Source: Vulcanimicrobiota bacterium (lineage in GTDB: Bacteria; Vulcanimicrobiota; Xenobia; Xenobiales; JADMJV01). From it: a DNA stretch of 64,000 bases. The stretch's first letter is position 1. Each line of letters starts with the position of its first letter. Shown here one piece after another: positions 25,370 through 35,407 of this stretch. The notes under the pieces were generated by a model, which saw nothing but the letters and a program-made list of their open reading frames with translations, was not told where the DNA came from and did not search any database. The stretch spans positions 62,001-126,000 of the forward strand of contig JAHBVR010000004.1 of NCBI GenBank assembly GCA_019637395.1, read 5' to 3'. Both the position numbers and the translations under genes were made by a program.

Positions 25370-25834
25370 TCAATAGCCGGGAATCTTTTTCGAACTCGCG
25401 CCGCTAGCTGGACCCATCATGGGCAGGCTGATCAACTGGTCTTTCCCGCCCTGGCCTTCCACGGTCAGGTCACAACTGAACTTGAACGAAGAGACGCCTC
25501 CCAGGTAGGTGGCGCGAAGCGGTAGACTGCTTGTCGCTCGGCCCGGGATCAACACGTAAGTTTTGGGATCGATGTCAAAAAGCAGCTTACCATACCCGTC
25601 AAGGACGTGGACGATCGAGCTTTTGACCCGGATGTCGCTGGCGGTTTCGTTCTTCAATTGAATCGAGCCGTTCCACCAGCCGGTGCCGGGGCCTCCACTC
25701 AGGCCGGGCGTGGCCCGGACGCCGGGAAGGGTCAGGTCCGGCATCAGGTAGCAGTCGGCTATCGAGAGTGGCAGCGGGGGTTGAGCGCCCAGCATGGCCG
25801 TCGCGGCCAGAACCACAAAAATCGTCTTTTTCAT
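25370..25834 (-). CDS. Exported protein of unknown function (154 aa)
   Basis: Starts with a clean Sec signal peptide (MKKTIFVVLAATAMLGAQ, likely cleaved after Ala-Gln-Pro or just before). The mature part, of about 135 residues, is beta-rich with alternating polar and hydrophobic residues (IQLKNETASDIRVKSSIVHV, LPLRATYLGGVSSFKFSC) and two Cys. It resembles small periplasmic beta-sandwich proteins but no family is recognised. It is divergent from the ABC exporter operon with 62 bases between the starts. Confidence 0.65.
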   Translation of the reverse strand: MKKTIFVVLAATAMLGAQPPLPLSIADCYLMPDLTLPGVRATPGLSGGPGTGWWNGSIQLKNETASDIRVKSSIVHVLDGYGKLLFDIDPKTYVLIPGRATSSLPLRATYLGGVSSFKFSCDLTVEGQGGKDQLISLPMMGPASGASSKKIPGY

Positions 25835-25896
25835 TCCTGAAGAGTTGGACAGTCCGTAGAGCTGCCCTGCTGCAGGTCGCAGGGGCTGGGGGGGGA

Positions 25897-27633
25897 ATGC
25901 GCCTGGTCATCATGCGGAATCCCGGGCTGTGGCAGCTTCTCGTTCCTTATCGCAAGCAGGTTTTTCTGCTGGTGCTATTGGCCATGGCCGGAAACGGAGC
26001 CCATTTGGTCCTGCCGCGGCTGGTGGGGATGGGCATCAATCGCTATGCGGTCGATCATCGTGTGCCCCTGGACCTGACCGGAGATTTTGCTGCTACCTGT
26101 CTGATTCTCTGGACTTTCTCGGCTCTCCAGACGCTGGTGCAGGTGAGCACGGCCGAGCGAGTGGCCCGGGATTTGCGCAGCCGGCTGGCCGAAAAAATCT
26201 CCCGGCAGAGCTTCCGTTTCGTGCAAGCAATGCAACCTTCGCGCCTGCTCACCAACCTCACCAGCGACGTCGACGCGGTCAAGACTTTTGTTTCGGATGT
26301 CATCGCCGGGTTGCTTTCTTCGGTGTTGATTCTGGTGGGAGCCACCTTGATGTTGCTGAGCATGAACTGGCGTCTGGCGCTGGCGGTGATGGCCGTGGTC
26401 CCGGGGATCGGCCTGGTTTTCGCCCTGGTCCTCCGGCGGGTCCGTCCCTATTTCAAGGAAACGCGCGAAGTGCTCGACCGCCTCAACAAGGTGATCAACG
26501 AAAGCGTCCTGGGCGCGGCCTTGATCCGCGTCGTCGACGGCGCTCGAGCAGAATGCGGCCAGTTCGAGCAAGTCAACGACCGGGCCCGCCAGGTGGGTCT
26601 CATCATCCTGCGCAAATTCGCCCTGATGATCCCGGTGGTCAACCTGATGGCCCAACTGGCCAGCGTCATCATTCTGGCCCAGGGGGGCACCTACGTGATC
26701 GGCGGCGGCATGACGGTAGGCGATCTGGCTACCTTCAACGGCTATCTGGCCATCGTCATTTTCCCGATTTTCGTCATCGGTTTCATGAACAATCTGATCG
26801 CCCAGGCGCAGGCCGCCTTCACCCGTCTGCAGGATGTCCTGGAGGCTCCCGCCGCCGAGGCGGGCGCTCAGATCCAGGCTGAAATTGCGGGAGCTATTGA
26901 GGTGTGCGACTTAGGCCTCGATTTTGGCGAGAAACACGCCTTGAAAAACGTCTCCTTCGAGGTTCGTCCGGGCACGCGCACGGCCATCCTGGGGCCGACG
27001 GCGGCGGGCAAAACCCAGCTCCTCTATCTCCTCATGGGTTTGCTCAAGCCCACTTCCGGTCAGATCTTGCTGGATGGCCGGCCCGTGGCAGACTACGCTA
27101 AACGTAGTTTTCATCGCCAGGTGGCCATGGTTTTCCAGGAAAGCATTCTTTTCCACATGAGCGTGCGGGACAACGTGGCCTTCGCTCAGGAGGTGGAGGA
27201 AGCCGCCTGGAGCCTGGCCGTCGACACGGCCGAGCTGAGCGCCTTCCTGGAGAATCTCCCGGACGGCGATAGGACCGTCGTTTCCGAGCGTGGTACCAGC
27301 CTCTCGGGCGGACAGAAGCAGCGTTTGATGCTGGCCCGAGCGCTGGCTTTACGACCGAAAGTTCTCCTGCTCGACGATTTCACCGCCCGCGTTGATGGGC
27401 CCACGGAACGCAAGATTCTGGCCAACCTCAAGCACAACTACCCCGGTTTGACCCTGCTGGCCGTTACTCAGCGCATCTCCACCATCCAGGACTACGACCA
27501 CATCATTTTGTTGATGGAGGGCGAAGTGGTGGCCCAGGGCACTCACCAACAACTGCTGGTGGGGTCTCCCGAATACCAGCAGATCTTTGAATCGCAGAAG
27601 AGCACTCAGGAATATGAATTACCAGCTGAGTGA
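25897..27633 (+). CDS. ABC exporter half-transporter with degenerate ATP site (subunit A, 578 aa)
   Basis: Six-helix type I exporter domain (about residues 20-310), then the nucleotide-binding domain. Walker A is GPTAAGKT (366-373) and the signature is LSGGQ (469-473). Walker B VLLLDD has Asp 494 where the catalytic Glu should be, and the H-loop His is replaced by Gln 525 (VTQR). These losses are typical of the degenerate site in heterodimeric exporters such as BmrC, TM287 or LmrC. The next gene has the complementary pattern, so the two very likely form one transporter. Start is the ATG after a G-rich run; longer open frame upstream overlaps the divergent secreted-protein gene. Drug or lipid export is likely; the substrate is unknown. 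Confidence 0.9.
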   Translation: MRLVIMRNPGLWQLLVPYRKQVFLLVLLAMAGNGAHLVLPRLVGMGINRYAVDHRVPLDLTGDFAATCLILWTFSALQTLVQVSTAERVARDLRSRLAEKISRQSFRFVQAMQPSRLLTNLTSDVDAVKTFVSDVIAGLLSSVLILVGATLMLLSMNWRLALAVMAVVPGIGLVFALVLRRVRPYFKETREVLDRLNKVINESVLGAALIRVVDGARAECGQFEQVNDRARQVGLIILRKFALMIPVVNLMAQLASVIILAQGGTYVIGGGMTVGDLATFNGYLAIVIFPIFVIGFMNNLIAQAQAAFTRLQDVLEAPAAEAGAQIQAEIAGAIEVCDLGLDFGEKHALKNVSFEVRPGTRTAILGPTAAGKTQLLYLLMGLLKPTSGQILLDGRPVADYAKRSFHRQVAMVFQESILFHMSVRDNVAFAQEVEEAAWSLAVDTAELSAFLENLPDGDRTVVSERGTSLSGGQKQRLMLARALALRPKVLLLDDFTARVDGPTERKILANLKHNYPGLTLLAVTQRISTIQDYDHIILLMEGEVVAQGTHQQLLVGSPEYQQIFESQKSTQEYELPAE

Positions 27634-29332
27634 ATCCCAACCCGTGCCGGCGACCGTGTCGCTGCGCCGGCTCTGGCCGTTGCTGCGCCCGCAACGTGTG
27701 TTGTTGGGCTCGGGCCTGGTGGCGCTGGTCAGCAACACCGTTCTGGCCCTTTCGGCTCCGGCCCTGACCGGCTATGCCATCGACCATTATGTCACCGGGC
27801 AAGACCTGCCCGGCCTGGCGCGCAGTTGCGTGCTGCTGCTGGTTCTTTATGGTCTGGCCGGGGTGGCCGTTTACTTTCAGTCGGTGTGGACCGGCACGGT
27901 CGGCCAACAACTGCTCTTTCAGTTGCGCAAACAGCTTTTCGAGAAACTGCAGGAGTTGCCGCTCGGCTTTTTCCAGGTCAACCAGTCGGGAGACCTGATC
28001 TCCCGTCTCAATAATGACACCGACAAAATCAACATGTTCTTCTCGCAGGCCTTGATGCAGTTCCTGGGCGGCCTGATCACCATGCTGGGTTCCGCTTGCT
28101 TTCTGCTGGGCTTGAATCCGCGGCTGGGGCTGGTGGCTCTGGCCCCGGCCCTGTTCCTGTTGATCTTGACCCGTCTGCTGGCGCCCTTCACCCGGGGCCG
28201 CAACGCGGAAAGTTTGCAAAGCCTGGGGAACCTCTCCGCCGAGAGTTCCGATAGCCTGGAAAATTTCAAGGTAGTGGTGGCCTTCGACCGCCAGGACTAT
28301 TTTCGCCAGCGCTTCGAGCGCGCCAACCAGGCCAACTACCGGAGTGCCTTGCGGGCCGGCATCGCCAACCAGCTCTTCGTCCCCACTTATGCTCTGTGCA
28401 GCAATCTGGCTCAGCTGGTCGTTTTGCTCTACGGATTGGAACAGGTGGCCCGGGGAGAACTTACGGTGGGAATGTTGATCGGTTATCTGGTCTACGTCAT
28501 CCGCTTTTACGATCCGGTTCGCAGTATGGCCAGCCTGTGGGCCACTTTTCAGACGGCCATGGCGGGATGGGACCGCATCCATGCGATTCTCCAGCTGGAA
28601 TCCAGCCTGAAGGTAATTCCCGATACCCAGCCGGTCCCCGCCAACTCGCCGCGCCTGGAGATGCGCGGAGTTCACTTTGGCTACCTTCCCGAGCGTGAGA
28701 TTCTCAGCCAGGTAGAAATGCGGCTGGAAGCCGGTAAGAGCTACGCCCTGGTCGGGCCCACCGGCGGCGGCAAGACCACCACCGCCTCTTTGATGGCCCG
28801 TCTCTACGACCCGGGCCAGGGACAGGTGTTGTTGGATGGACGCGATTTGCGCACCTATCCGGCCGCCCAGCGCAGCCGGAAGATCGGCTTTATCCTGCAA
28901 GAACCGTTTTTACAGGCGGGAACCCTGCGCCAGAATTTTCAATACGCCAATGCCGATTATCGCGATGAATTAATTCCTGAGATGCGGATGGAAACGCTGC
29001 TGGAGAATTTCAGCCAGGGGCTGGACACCCAGGTGGAAGGACTCAGCCTCGGGCAAAAGCAGATCGTGGCTTTTATGCGAGCCGTGCTGCGGCGGCCCGA
29101 ACTGCTCATCCTGGACGAAGCCACCGCCAATATCGACACCGTCACCGAGAACGCCCTGGCGAGCATTCTTGAGAATCTGCCCGAAACCACCACCCGCGTG
29201 ATCATCGCCCACCGCCTCAATACCATTGCCAAAGCCGACCAGATCTACTTTATTAACCAGGGGCGGGTCCAGTTGGCCGGTTCTATGGCGGAGGCGGTCC
29301 AGATGTTGCGCGAAGGCGGTCGCTCCAGTTGA
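27614..29332 (+). CDS. ABC exporter half-transporter with consensus ATP site (subunit B, 572 aa)
   Basis: Overlaps subunit A by 20 bases. Type I exporter membrane domain (about 25-310), then the ATPase domain. Walker A is GPTGGGKTT. Walker B LLILDEATANID has the catalytic Glu, and the H-loop is IIAHRL with His. Its signature is LSLGQ instead of LSGGQ. In a heterodimer this altered signature faces the Walker A/B of subunit A and completes the degenerate site, while the intact LSGGQ of subunit A faces this subunit's working Walker motifs. The stop overlaps the TTG of the RND pump gene. Same family as BmrD/TM288/LmrD. Confidence 0.9.
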   Translation: MNYQLSESQPVPATVSLRRLWPLLRPQRVLLGSGLVALVSNTVLALSAPALTGYAIDHYVTGQDLPGLARSCVLLLVLYGLAGVAVYFQSVWTGTVGQQLLFQLRKQLFEKLQELPLGFFQVNQSGDLISRLNNDTDKINMFFSQALMQFLGGLITMLGSACFLLGLNPRLGLVALAPALFLLILTRLLAPFTRGRNAESLQSLGNLSAESSDSLENFKVVVAFDRQDYFRQRFERANQANYRSALRAGIANQLFVPTYALCSNLAQLVVLLYGLEQVARGELTVGMLIGYLVYVIRFYDPVRSMASLWATFQTAMAGWDRIHAILQLESSLKVIPDTQPVPANSPRLEMRGVHFGYLPEREILSQVEMRLEAGKSYALVGPTGGGKTTTASLMARLYDPGQGQVLLDGRDLRTYPAAQRSRKIGFILQEPFLQAGTLRQNFQYANADYRDELIPEMRMETLLENFSQGLDTQVEGLSLGQKQIVAFMRAVLRRPELLILDEATANIDTVTENALASILENLPETTTRVIIAHRLNTIAKADQIYFINQGRVQLAGSMAEAVQMLREGGRSS

Positions 29333-32300
29333 ATATTTCGGCCTGGGCCATCAAGAACCCCATTCCCTCCATCGTGCTCTTTCTGCTGCTGAGCGTGGCC
29401 GGTATGAGCGCTTTTTTCAGTCTGGGGGTGGATGAGAATCCCAACATCGACCTGCCCATCGTGATCGTGTCCATCGGCGAGGTGGGAGCGGCTCCTTCCG
29501 AGTTGGAAACGCAGGTGACGCGCAAGGTCGAGGATGCCATCAGCGGCATTTCAGGCGTGCGCCACATCAGCTCCACCGTCAACGAAGGTCTGTCGGCCAC
29601 GGCTATCGAGTTCGAGCTGGGAGTGGACAGCGATCGGGCCGTCAACGACGTGCGCGACGCCGTCACGCGCATCCGCCAGCAACTGCCCCAGCAGATTACC
29701 GAACCGCAGGTGTCGCGCGTCGATTTCGTGGGCGGGCCGCTGGCCACTTACGTGGTGGCCTGTGAAGGAGCCACCCTCTCGGAATTGAGCTGGATGGTGG
29801 ACAACTCCATCGCCCGCGCCCTTTTGACGGTACGGGGCGTGGGCCAGGTTCAGCGTTCCGGCGGAGTGGATCGCGAGATCCGCATCCAGCTGGACCCGGT
29901 CAAACTGGATGCCCACGGCGTCAGTGCCGCCGAGGTCAACGCCCAGGTGCGCGCCCTCAATATCGACCTGCCGGGCGGGCGCACCATCACCGGCGGTCAG
30001 GAGCAGTCTTTGCGCACCCTGGGCAGCGCGCCCTCCATCGAACGGCTGCGCCGCACCCGCATCGCTATTCCTATGGGGGGCTGGGTGCAGCTCGACCAGC
30101 TCGGCACCATCGAGAACGGCTTCAACGAACCCCGCCAGAAGGCGCTGCTGGACGGCAAACCGGTGGTGGCCTTTCAGGTGGTGCGCGCCACCGGCGCCAA
30201 TCTGGTGCGGGTGGCCGATGGCATTGATGAAAAGCTCAAGGCCCTGGAGGCTCAGTTGCCGCACGGCACCACCATCCGCAAGGTGCGCACCAACGCCACC
30301 TTCGTGGTGGAATCCTATAATGCCTCCCTGGAGCACCTGGTGCTCGGCTCCAGCCTGGCGGTGGTCGTCATCTACTGGTTTTTGCGCGACGTGCGCGCGG
30401 CCGCCATCTCGGCCCTGGCCATGCCGCTTTCGGTTATTCCCACCTTCGCGGTGATGAAGGCGGTCGGTTTCACGCTCAACAATATGTCCTTGCTGGGGCT
30501 GGCCCTGGTGGTGGGCATTTTGGTGGATGACGCCATCGTGGAAATCGAGAACATCGTGCGCCACACCCAGATGGGCAAAACTCCCTACGATGCCGCCCTG
30601 GAAGCGGCCGACGAGATTGGGCTGGCGGTGGTGGCCACCACCGCCACCATCATTGTGGTGTTCGTGCCGGTGGCTTTCATGGGCGGCATCCCCGGCCAGT
30701 TCTTCCGCCAGTTCGGGTTGACGGTGGCGGTGGCCGTCTTCTTTTCGCTGGTGGTGGCCCGTCTGCTTACCCCCATGATGGCCGCCTACTGGCTCAAGGA
30801 AATGCCCCCGCATGAAAGCAAGTCCGGTTGGCTGACGCGCTTCTACGACCGGGTGCTGGGCTGGGCGCTGGCCTATCGCGGGCCCACGCTGATTTTGGCC
30901 GCCACCTTCTTCCTCTTCAGCCTGGGTTTATTTGCCATGATCCCCACCAACTTGATTGGCCAGGTGGATCGCGGTGAGTTGATCGTGACCGTGACCTTGA
31001 CTCCCGGTTCGAGTCTGGCTCAATCCACTCGGGCCGCCGAGCAATTGACCGAGATTTTGCGCAGACAAAAGGAAGTCACGCAGGTCTTCGCCTCGGTGGG
31101 AACCCCGGCCGACCCGGCCACCGGCAGTATGAGCGGAGGCGCCGTCAACAAGGCGACTCTCTACGTCACCCTGGTGCCGCGCCAGCAGCGCGACGTCTCG
31201 CAAGCTCGCTTCGAGGAAAAAATGGGGGAGGAGCTGATGAAAGTGCCCGGCACGCGCATCAGCTTCAGCAGCGGGGACGGGCTCTCCGGCCGTCTGCAGG
31301 TGGTGCTTTCCGGCGAAAACGGCGCCGAACTGGAGAAAGCCGCCCAGCAGCTGCTGGTGGAAATGCGCCAGATGCCCGAGATCTACGACGTTAATTCCTC
31401 GGAAGGCCAGGAACGCCCGGAAATCATCGTGCGCCCCAACCGGGCCCTGGCGGCTGAGCAGGGCGTCTCGGTCAGCAGCATCTCGCTGCTGGCCATGGTG
31501 GCCACCCTGGGCGACCTGGACCAGAACCTGGCCAAATTCGACCTCAGCGACCGCCAGATCAACATCCGCGTCCAGCTCGCCCCCGAATATCGCGATAATC
31601 TAGAAACCATCCGTAACTTAAAGTTGATAAGCAATAAACGGCAACTCGTTCCCCTGCACAGCGTGGCCACCGTGGAAATGGGGCAAGGCCCGTCTCAAAT
31701 CGACCGTTTTGAACGGAAGCGCAAGGTTCAGCTGGAAGCCAGTCTGCGCCAGGGGGTGTCCCTGGGGGACGCGCTCGCGGCCGTGCACCGCCTGCCCGCT
31801 TACAAGAATATGCCCAAATCGGTCAGTGAGACGCCCTCCGGAGACGTGGAGATCCAGGCCGACATTTTCGGCGGCTTCCTGGGCGCCATGGGGGCGGCGG
31901 TCATGATGATTTACGCGGTCCTGGTGTTGCTCTTTTCGGGCTTCGTGCATCCTCTGACCATTATGGTGGCGCTGCCGTTGTCGATTGGCGGGGCCATCAT
32001 GGGGCTGCTGGTGGCCCGCGAACCGCTGGGAATGTATGCTCTGATTGGCATCGTGATGCTGATGGGACTGACCACCAAGAACTCGATTCTGCTGGTGGAA
32101 TACGTGCTCACCGCCATGGCCAACGGCACTCCCCGGACCCAGGCCATCTTCGAGTCGGGGGAAGCGCGCATGCGCCCGATCTTGATGACCACCGTGGCCA
32201 TGATCGCCGGAATGACCCCGATTGCGCTGGGAATCGGGGCGGGCGCGGAGGTGCGCAAGTCCATGGCCATTGCCGTGATCGGCGGCTTGAGCACTTCGAC

Positions 32301-32388
32301 TTTGCTCACCCTGGTGGTGGTGCCGGTGGTGTTTTCTTACCTGGATCAGCTTTCCGACTGGTTCAGGCGGAGATTTAAGCAAAGATGA
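29329..32388 (+). CDS. AcrB-type (HAE1) RND multidrug efflux pump (1019 aa)
   Basis: Full-length RND inner-membrane pump with 12 segments in two halves and two large periplasmic loops. The proton-relay Asp pair is D400-D401 (VGILVDDAIVEIENI), and the Lys is K917 (MGLTTKNSILLVEY). FQVVRATGANLVRVAD and GIPGQFFRQFGLTVAVAVFFS are family signatures. Start is a TTG in a TTGA overlap with the ABC gene stop; the sequence from there (ISAWAIKNPIPSIVLFLLL) is the standard RND N-terminus. No membrane-fusion protein or TolC gene is nearby, so partners must be encoded elsewhere. The coupling to an ABC heterodimer in one operon is unusual. Confidence 0.9.
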   Translation: MNISAWAIKNPIPSIVLFLLLSVAGMSAFFSLGVDENPNIDLPIVIVSIGEVGAAPSELETQVTRKVEDAISGISGVRHISSTVNEGLSATAIEFELGVDSDRAVNDVRDAVTRIRQQLPQQITEPQVSRVDFVGGPLATYVVACEGATLSELSWMVDNSIARALLTVRGVGQVQRSGGVDREIRIQLDPVKLDAHGVSAAEVNAQVRALNIDLPGGRTITGGQEQSLRTLGSAPSIERLRRTRIAIPMGGWVQLDQLGTIENGFNEPRQKALLDGKPVVAFQVVRATGANLVRVADGIDEKLKALEAQLPHGTTIRKVRTNATFVVESYNASLEHLVLGSSLAVVVIYWFLRDVRAAAISALAMPLSVIPTFAVMKAVGFTLNNMSLLGLALVVGILVDDAIVEIENIVRHTQMGKTPYDAALEAADEIGLAVVATTATIIVVFVPVAFMGGIPGQFFRQFGLTVAVAVFFSLVVARLLTPMMAAYWLKEMPPHESKSGWLTRFYDRVLGWALAYRGPTLILAATFFLFSLGLFAMIPTNLIGQVDRGELIVTVTLTPGSSLAQSTRAAEQLTEILRRQKEVTQVFASVGTPADPATGSMSGGAVNKATLYVTLVPRQQRDVSQARFEEKMGEELMKVPGTRISFSSGDGLSGRLQVVLSGENGAELEKAAQQLLVEMRQMPEIYDVNSSEGQERPEIIVRPNRALAAEQGVSVSSISLLAMVATLGDLDQNLAKFDLSDRQINIRVQLAPEYRDNLETIRNLKLISNKRQLVPLHSVATVEMGQGPSQIDRFERKRKVQLEASLRQGVSLGDALAAVHRLPAYKNMPKSVSETPSGDVEIQADIFGGFLGAMGAAVMMIYAVLVLLFSGFVHPLTIMVALPLSIGGAIMGLLVAREPLGMYALIGIVMLMGLTTKNSILLVEYVLTAMANGTPRTQAIFESGEARMRPILMTTVAMIAGMTPIALGIGAGAEVRKSMAIAVIGGLSTSTLLTLVVVPVVFSYLDQLSDWFRRRFKQR

Positions 32389-33026
32389 AGGTCATTTCCG
32401 TTAACTCAAGCGGCCTCAAGCCGCTCAAGATGGGGCGGCGCACGGCTCAGACGGGGCACTTTAAAGAGCCGGTCGGAGCCGCTCAGGTCGAAGCACTCGG
32501 CCTGGTCGGCGACGCCATCGGTAACGCCAGGCATCACGGCGGGCCCGATCAGGCCGTGTATATCTATAGCGCCGAGGACTACCGCTGGTGGGAGGGCCAC
32601 CTGGGGCGTGAATTGAGCCTCGGGACCTTTGGGGAGAACCTGACCGTCTCCGATTTCGCCGGGCGCCCGCCTCGTATCGGCGATATCTGGAACTGCGGAG
32701 AGGTGCGCCTGCAAATCACCGCCCCCCGCATTCCTTGCGCCACGTTGGCCGCGCGTATGGGCGATCCTCGCTTCGCCAAGGAATTCGCCCGCGTCAATCG
32801 CGGTGGCGCCTACGCCCGCGTCCTGTGCGGCGGCTTGCTGGAGTGCGGCCAGAGTGTGACCGTCGAACCCTATCCTCAACCCTCGCCTGCCGTCGACGAC
32901 CTCTTCGCCCTCTGGCACAACCCTCAGAAAGACCCGCAAATCTTGCGCCAGGCTTTGGCCGCCCCCCTGGCCGTCCGCGCCCGCGCCGCCTTCGAATATT
33001 GGTTAGCCCTTAGCGAAAAACCATGA
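32385..33026 (+). CDS. MOSC-domain protein, YiiM-like (213 aa)
   Basis: Signatures of the YiiM branch of MOSC proteins: HGGPDQAVYIYSAEDY, GTFGENLTV, IGDIW, ITAPRIPCATLAARMGDPRF and GGAYARVL. The Cys in RIPCATL is the conserved sulfur-carrying Cys of the superfamily. YiiM reduces N-hydroxylated bases using a molybdenum cofactor; the family as a whole handles sulfur or molybdopterin ligands. ATGA overlap with the RND pump gene places it in the export operon. It overlaps the convergent PilX-like gene by 17 bases. Confidence 0.85.
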   Translation: MKVISVNSSGLKPLKMGRRTAQTGHFKEPVGAAQVEALGLVGDAIGNARHHGGPDQAVYIYSAEDYRWWEGHLGRELSLGTFGENLTVSDFAGRPPRIGDIWNCGEVRLQITAPRIPCATLAARMGDPRFAKEFARVNRGGAYARVLCGGLLECGQSVTVEPYPQPSPAVDDLFALWHNPQKDPQILRQALAAPLAVRARAAFEYWLALSEKP

Positions 33027-35391
33027 CTTCGACGCGGAGTTTGTTGCCGATGCGCTGGCCGACACGGAACTCAGATAGTTGCCGGAGGTAAGCGGGGTCG
33101 TAAACCGTGTTGATCGCCTTGACCTTAGACACAACCATATCCTGCAAAGCGACCATTCCGCCGCGCAGGTCTAAAGAACCCTTCGCCGACAAGTCGCCGG
33201 ACTCGATCCAGATGGATCCACGCGCATACATCATTCCCGTCCATTTGGAATCTCGTTCGTTCATGGTGCTGGTCAACGGGTTTTGGGTCGGGTTGGAGCC
33301 ATTGTTGGCCATGGCGCGAAAGCTCATCTGAAGTTCTTTCGATTTGCGGTCAAAGAAGCTCAGTTCCGCTTTGAGCTGATCATTGATGACTTCGTTCAGC
33401 TGGCCGAAATCACTCCAGCCGGTATCCTGGGGAGCCGGTAGCGGGCCACCGCCGTTGGCCGCCTTTTGGAGTTCTCGGAGGTACTCGCGGACACGGATAT
33501 AGCGGCCGGCTGACATCCGTGGGGTGGACATCTGCTGAAAAATTTCGTCGTAGTTAGCTCGAGCCTGCATGGCCATGGGATCATCGTCCGGGCCCCCCAG
33601 GACGGGAAATTTTTCCGCCAGCGCCGATTTGAGTTGGCCCAGGTCGGTCTGCGTAATGGCCGATGTCTTGATCGAGTTGGAGTTGACCGAGGCATCCGAG
33701 ACGGCGTTATCGGATCCTTGAGTCAGGCGATTCTGGCGGACGACTCCCAAGTTGGTGAAGGTCTCAATCGGTGCGTCGCCCTGACTCCAGGGATCAAAAT
33801 CGGGATCGGAGGAGGTGTGAGCGGCGGCGTAGGTTTTCAGAGCCGACGAGAGAGGTCCCAAATCGATCGAGAAAAAGTCCGCCTGGGTCGGGTCGGGGGG
33901 GGAGACCTTGATGTTCTTCTCCGCGAACAGAGTGACGGGAGCGTCCGGTGTGGCCGACATCTGGCTGCGGCCTCGCATGATAATGTCGCCCTGTTGGGGT
34001 CCGGTGCCGGTCGCCATAATGCCGCCTTGACCCGCGATGGAGCCGTCTACGTCCAGGCTGCCCTGATTGACCTTGAGGAAGGTACCCTCTCCCTGGGCGG
34101 GCAACCAGGATGTAGACGGTTGCGAATTCTCGTAGCCGATCAGGAGCGATGGTTTGGCTCCGCCGCTCGAGCTGATAGTGGTAGAGCCGTCAAAAGTTAC
34201 CTGGAAGCCTTTGCTGAAGATCAGTTGATGGTCGCGCACGCGGGCCACCACCTGGCCTCCGACCACCAGGGCGTCGCTGAAGCTTCCAGCGGGGCCGTCG
34301 ATGGTGTGATCCGAGGTGAAGCGATATTGGCCACCGGGAAGGGTTACCTGATGGGCGGCACGGGCTGCCATGACGCCTTCTACTTCGGAAGTTCCCAGGT
34401 TGCCGAGGGGAGACACGCCCTCTTCGGGCCGAAAAACTCCCTGGGTGGCGGCCCGGGCCGCCGTGGGATTGACCGGAACCGTCGTCCCGAGGGGAATGTT
34501 CAGTCGCCCGTCACCCAGGTCGGAGACCTGTCCGAGCTGCGTCTGGCTAACCAGAATCTGGTCGGAGGAATTGGCCGCCCCGCCCCTCACGAAAAAAAGG
34601 CCCGGATGGCCGGCGTCGGCTCCCCGAATGGCCATCTGTCCGTTGGCCTCGATCTGGTTCTTGCCCACTCGGGTACTTTCCAGGTTCCAGCGGGCGGAGG
34701 GGTCCTGATCGATAGCCATCGAGCCTCCGGCCGAAAAAACGCTATTGGAGATGGTATCGGGTTCCAGGGTGCAATCGGCAATGGCGGTTTTGCCATGGCA
34801 GTAGCCGCGAACCACCAGGCGGCAATTGGCGCCGGACAGGCCGCGCAGCCCGCTGGCACCGGCCCCGACCAGCAGAGAGGGAGCCCAGGCCGGAGAGTTG
34901 AGATAGTTGATGGAAATATCGCTGGCTTTGAGGGTTGAGCGGGACCAACTTGTATAGGGTCCACTTCGGTTGGAGGCGATGCTCCGGTCCGAGAGGCAGC
35001 CGTTGGAGAGGTCGGCCACCGACCCGCCGGGAGCCATCAAGCTAAGTTGGAAATGGCTGGCGCCATCTTGCAAGAGGCCAACGCAGATAAAAAGGGGCCT
35101 CCCAGCGACCAGTTCCTGGTCGCTTTCGAAGACTCGAAGACCCGCCGTCTGCAGGTTACGACTCAGACCCTGGCCCGGCAAACCCCAGCGCGGTTGCAGT
35201 TCCAGGCGCATGCGAGCATACTCGATGCCGCTCAGGGCGGCTTGCTGAGCCCGCAGTCGTTTTTCGTCGACGGTGCGAAAGTTGACCTGGTCGATGTTGT
35301 TGCTGAAAAACGCGGACAGAAGAGTCAGTAGGAATCCGGTGGCCATCAGGGTCAGAACCAGGGCTATGGCGCGGCGGCGGCGATAATGCAA
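33010..35391 (-). CDS. Large PilX-like pilus-assembly/surface protein (793 aa)
   Basis: A TTG at 35391 is preceded by GGGAAGGA at a good distance and directly precedes the basic HYRRRR tail and the hydrophobic helix AIALVLTLMATGFLLTLLSAF. After the helix, LRAQQAALSGIEYARMRLEL is the PilX N-terminal signature, where the usual prepilin site is reduced. The rest is a long beta-rich region with many Gly, Asn and Ser steps (for example GQMAIRGADAG, SIAGQGGIMATGTG) interrupted by a helical part at about 590-700. It ends with GMMYARGSIWIESGD, which resembles the end of the protein at the left window edge. Third gene of a prepilin operon; about four times longer than typical PilX, so it may be a tip adhesin. 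Confidence 0.72.
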   Translation of the reverse strand: MHYRRRRAIALVLTLMATGFLLTLLSAFFSNNIDQVNFRTVDEKRLRAQQAALSGIEYARMRLELQPRWGLPGQGLSRNLQTAGLRVFESDQELVAGRPLFICVGLLQDGASHFQLSLMAPGGSVADLSNGCLSDRSIASNRSGPYTSWSRSTLKASDISINYLNSPAWAPSLLVGAGASGLRGLSGANCRLVVRGYCHGKTAIADCTLEPDTISNSVFSAGGSMAIDQDPSARWNLESTRVGKNQIEANGQMAIRGADAGHPGLFFVRGGAANSSDQILVSQTQLGQVSDLGDGRLNIPLGTTVPVNPTAARAATQGVFRPEEGVSPLGNLGTSEVEGVMAARAAHQVTLPGGQYRFTSDHTIDGPAGSFSDALVVGGQVVARVRDHQLIFSKGFQVTFDGSTTISSSGGAKPSLLIGYENSQPSTSWLPAQGEGTFLKVNQGSLDVDGSIAGQGGIMATGTGPQQGDIIMRGRSQMSATPDAPVTLFAEKNIKVSPPDPTQADFFSIDLGPLSSALKTYAAAHTSSDPDFDPWSQGDAPIETFTNLGVVRQNRLTQGSDNAVSDASVNSNSIKTSAITQTDLGQLKSALAEKFPVLGGPDDDPMAMQARANYDEIFQQMSTPRMSAGRYIRVREYLRELQKAANGGGPLPAPQDTGWSDFGQLNEVINDQLKAELSFFDRKSKELQMSFRAMANNGSNPTQNPLTSTMNERDSKWTGMMYARGSIWIESGDLSAKGSLDLRGGMVALQDMVVSKVKAINTVYDPAYLRQLSEFRVGQRIGNKLRVEVMVFR

Positions 35392-35407
35392 GCGTTCATC
35401 CTTCCCG

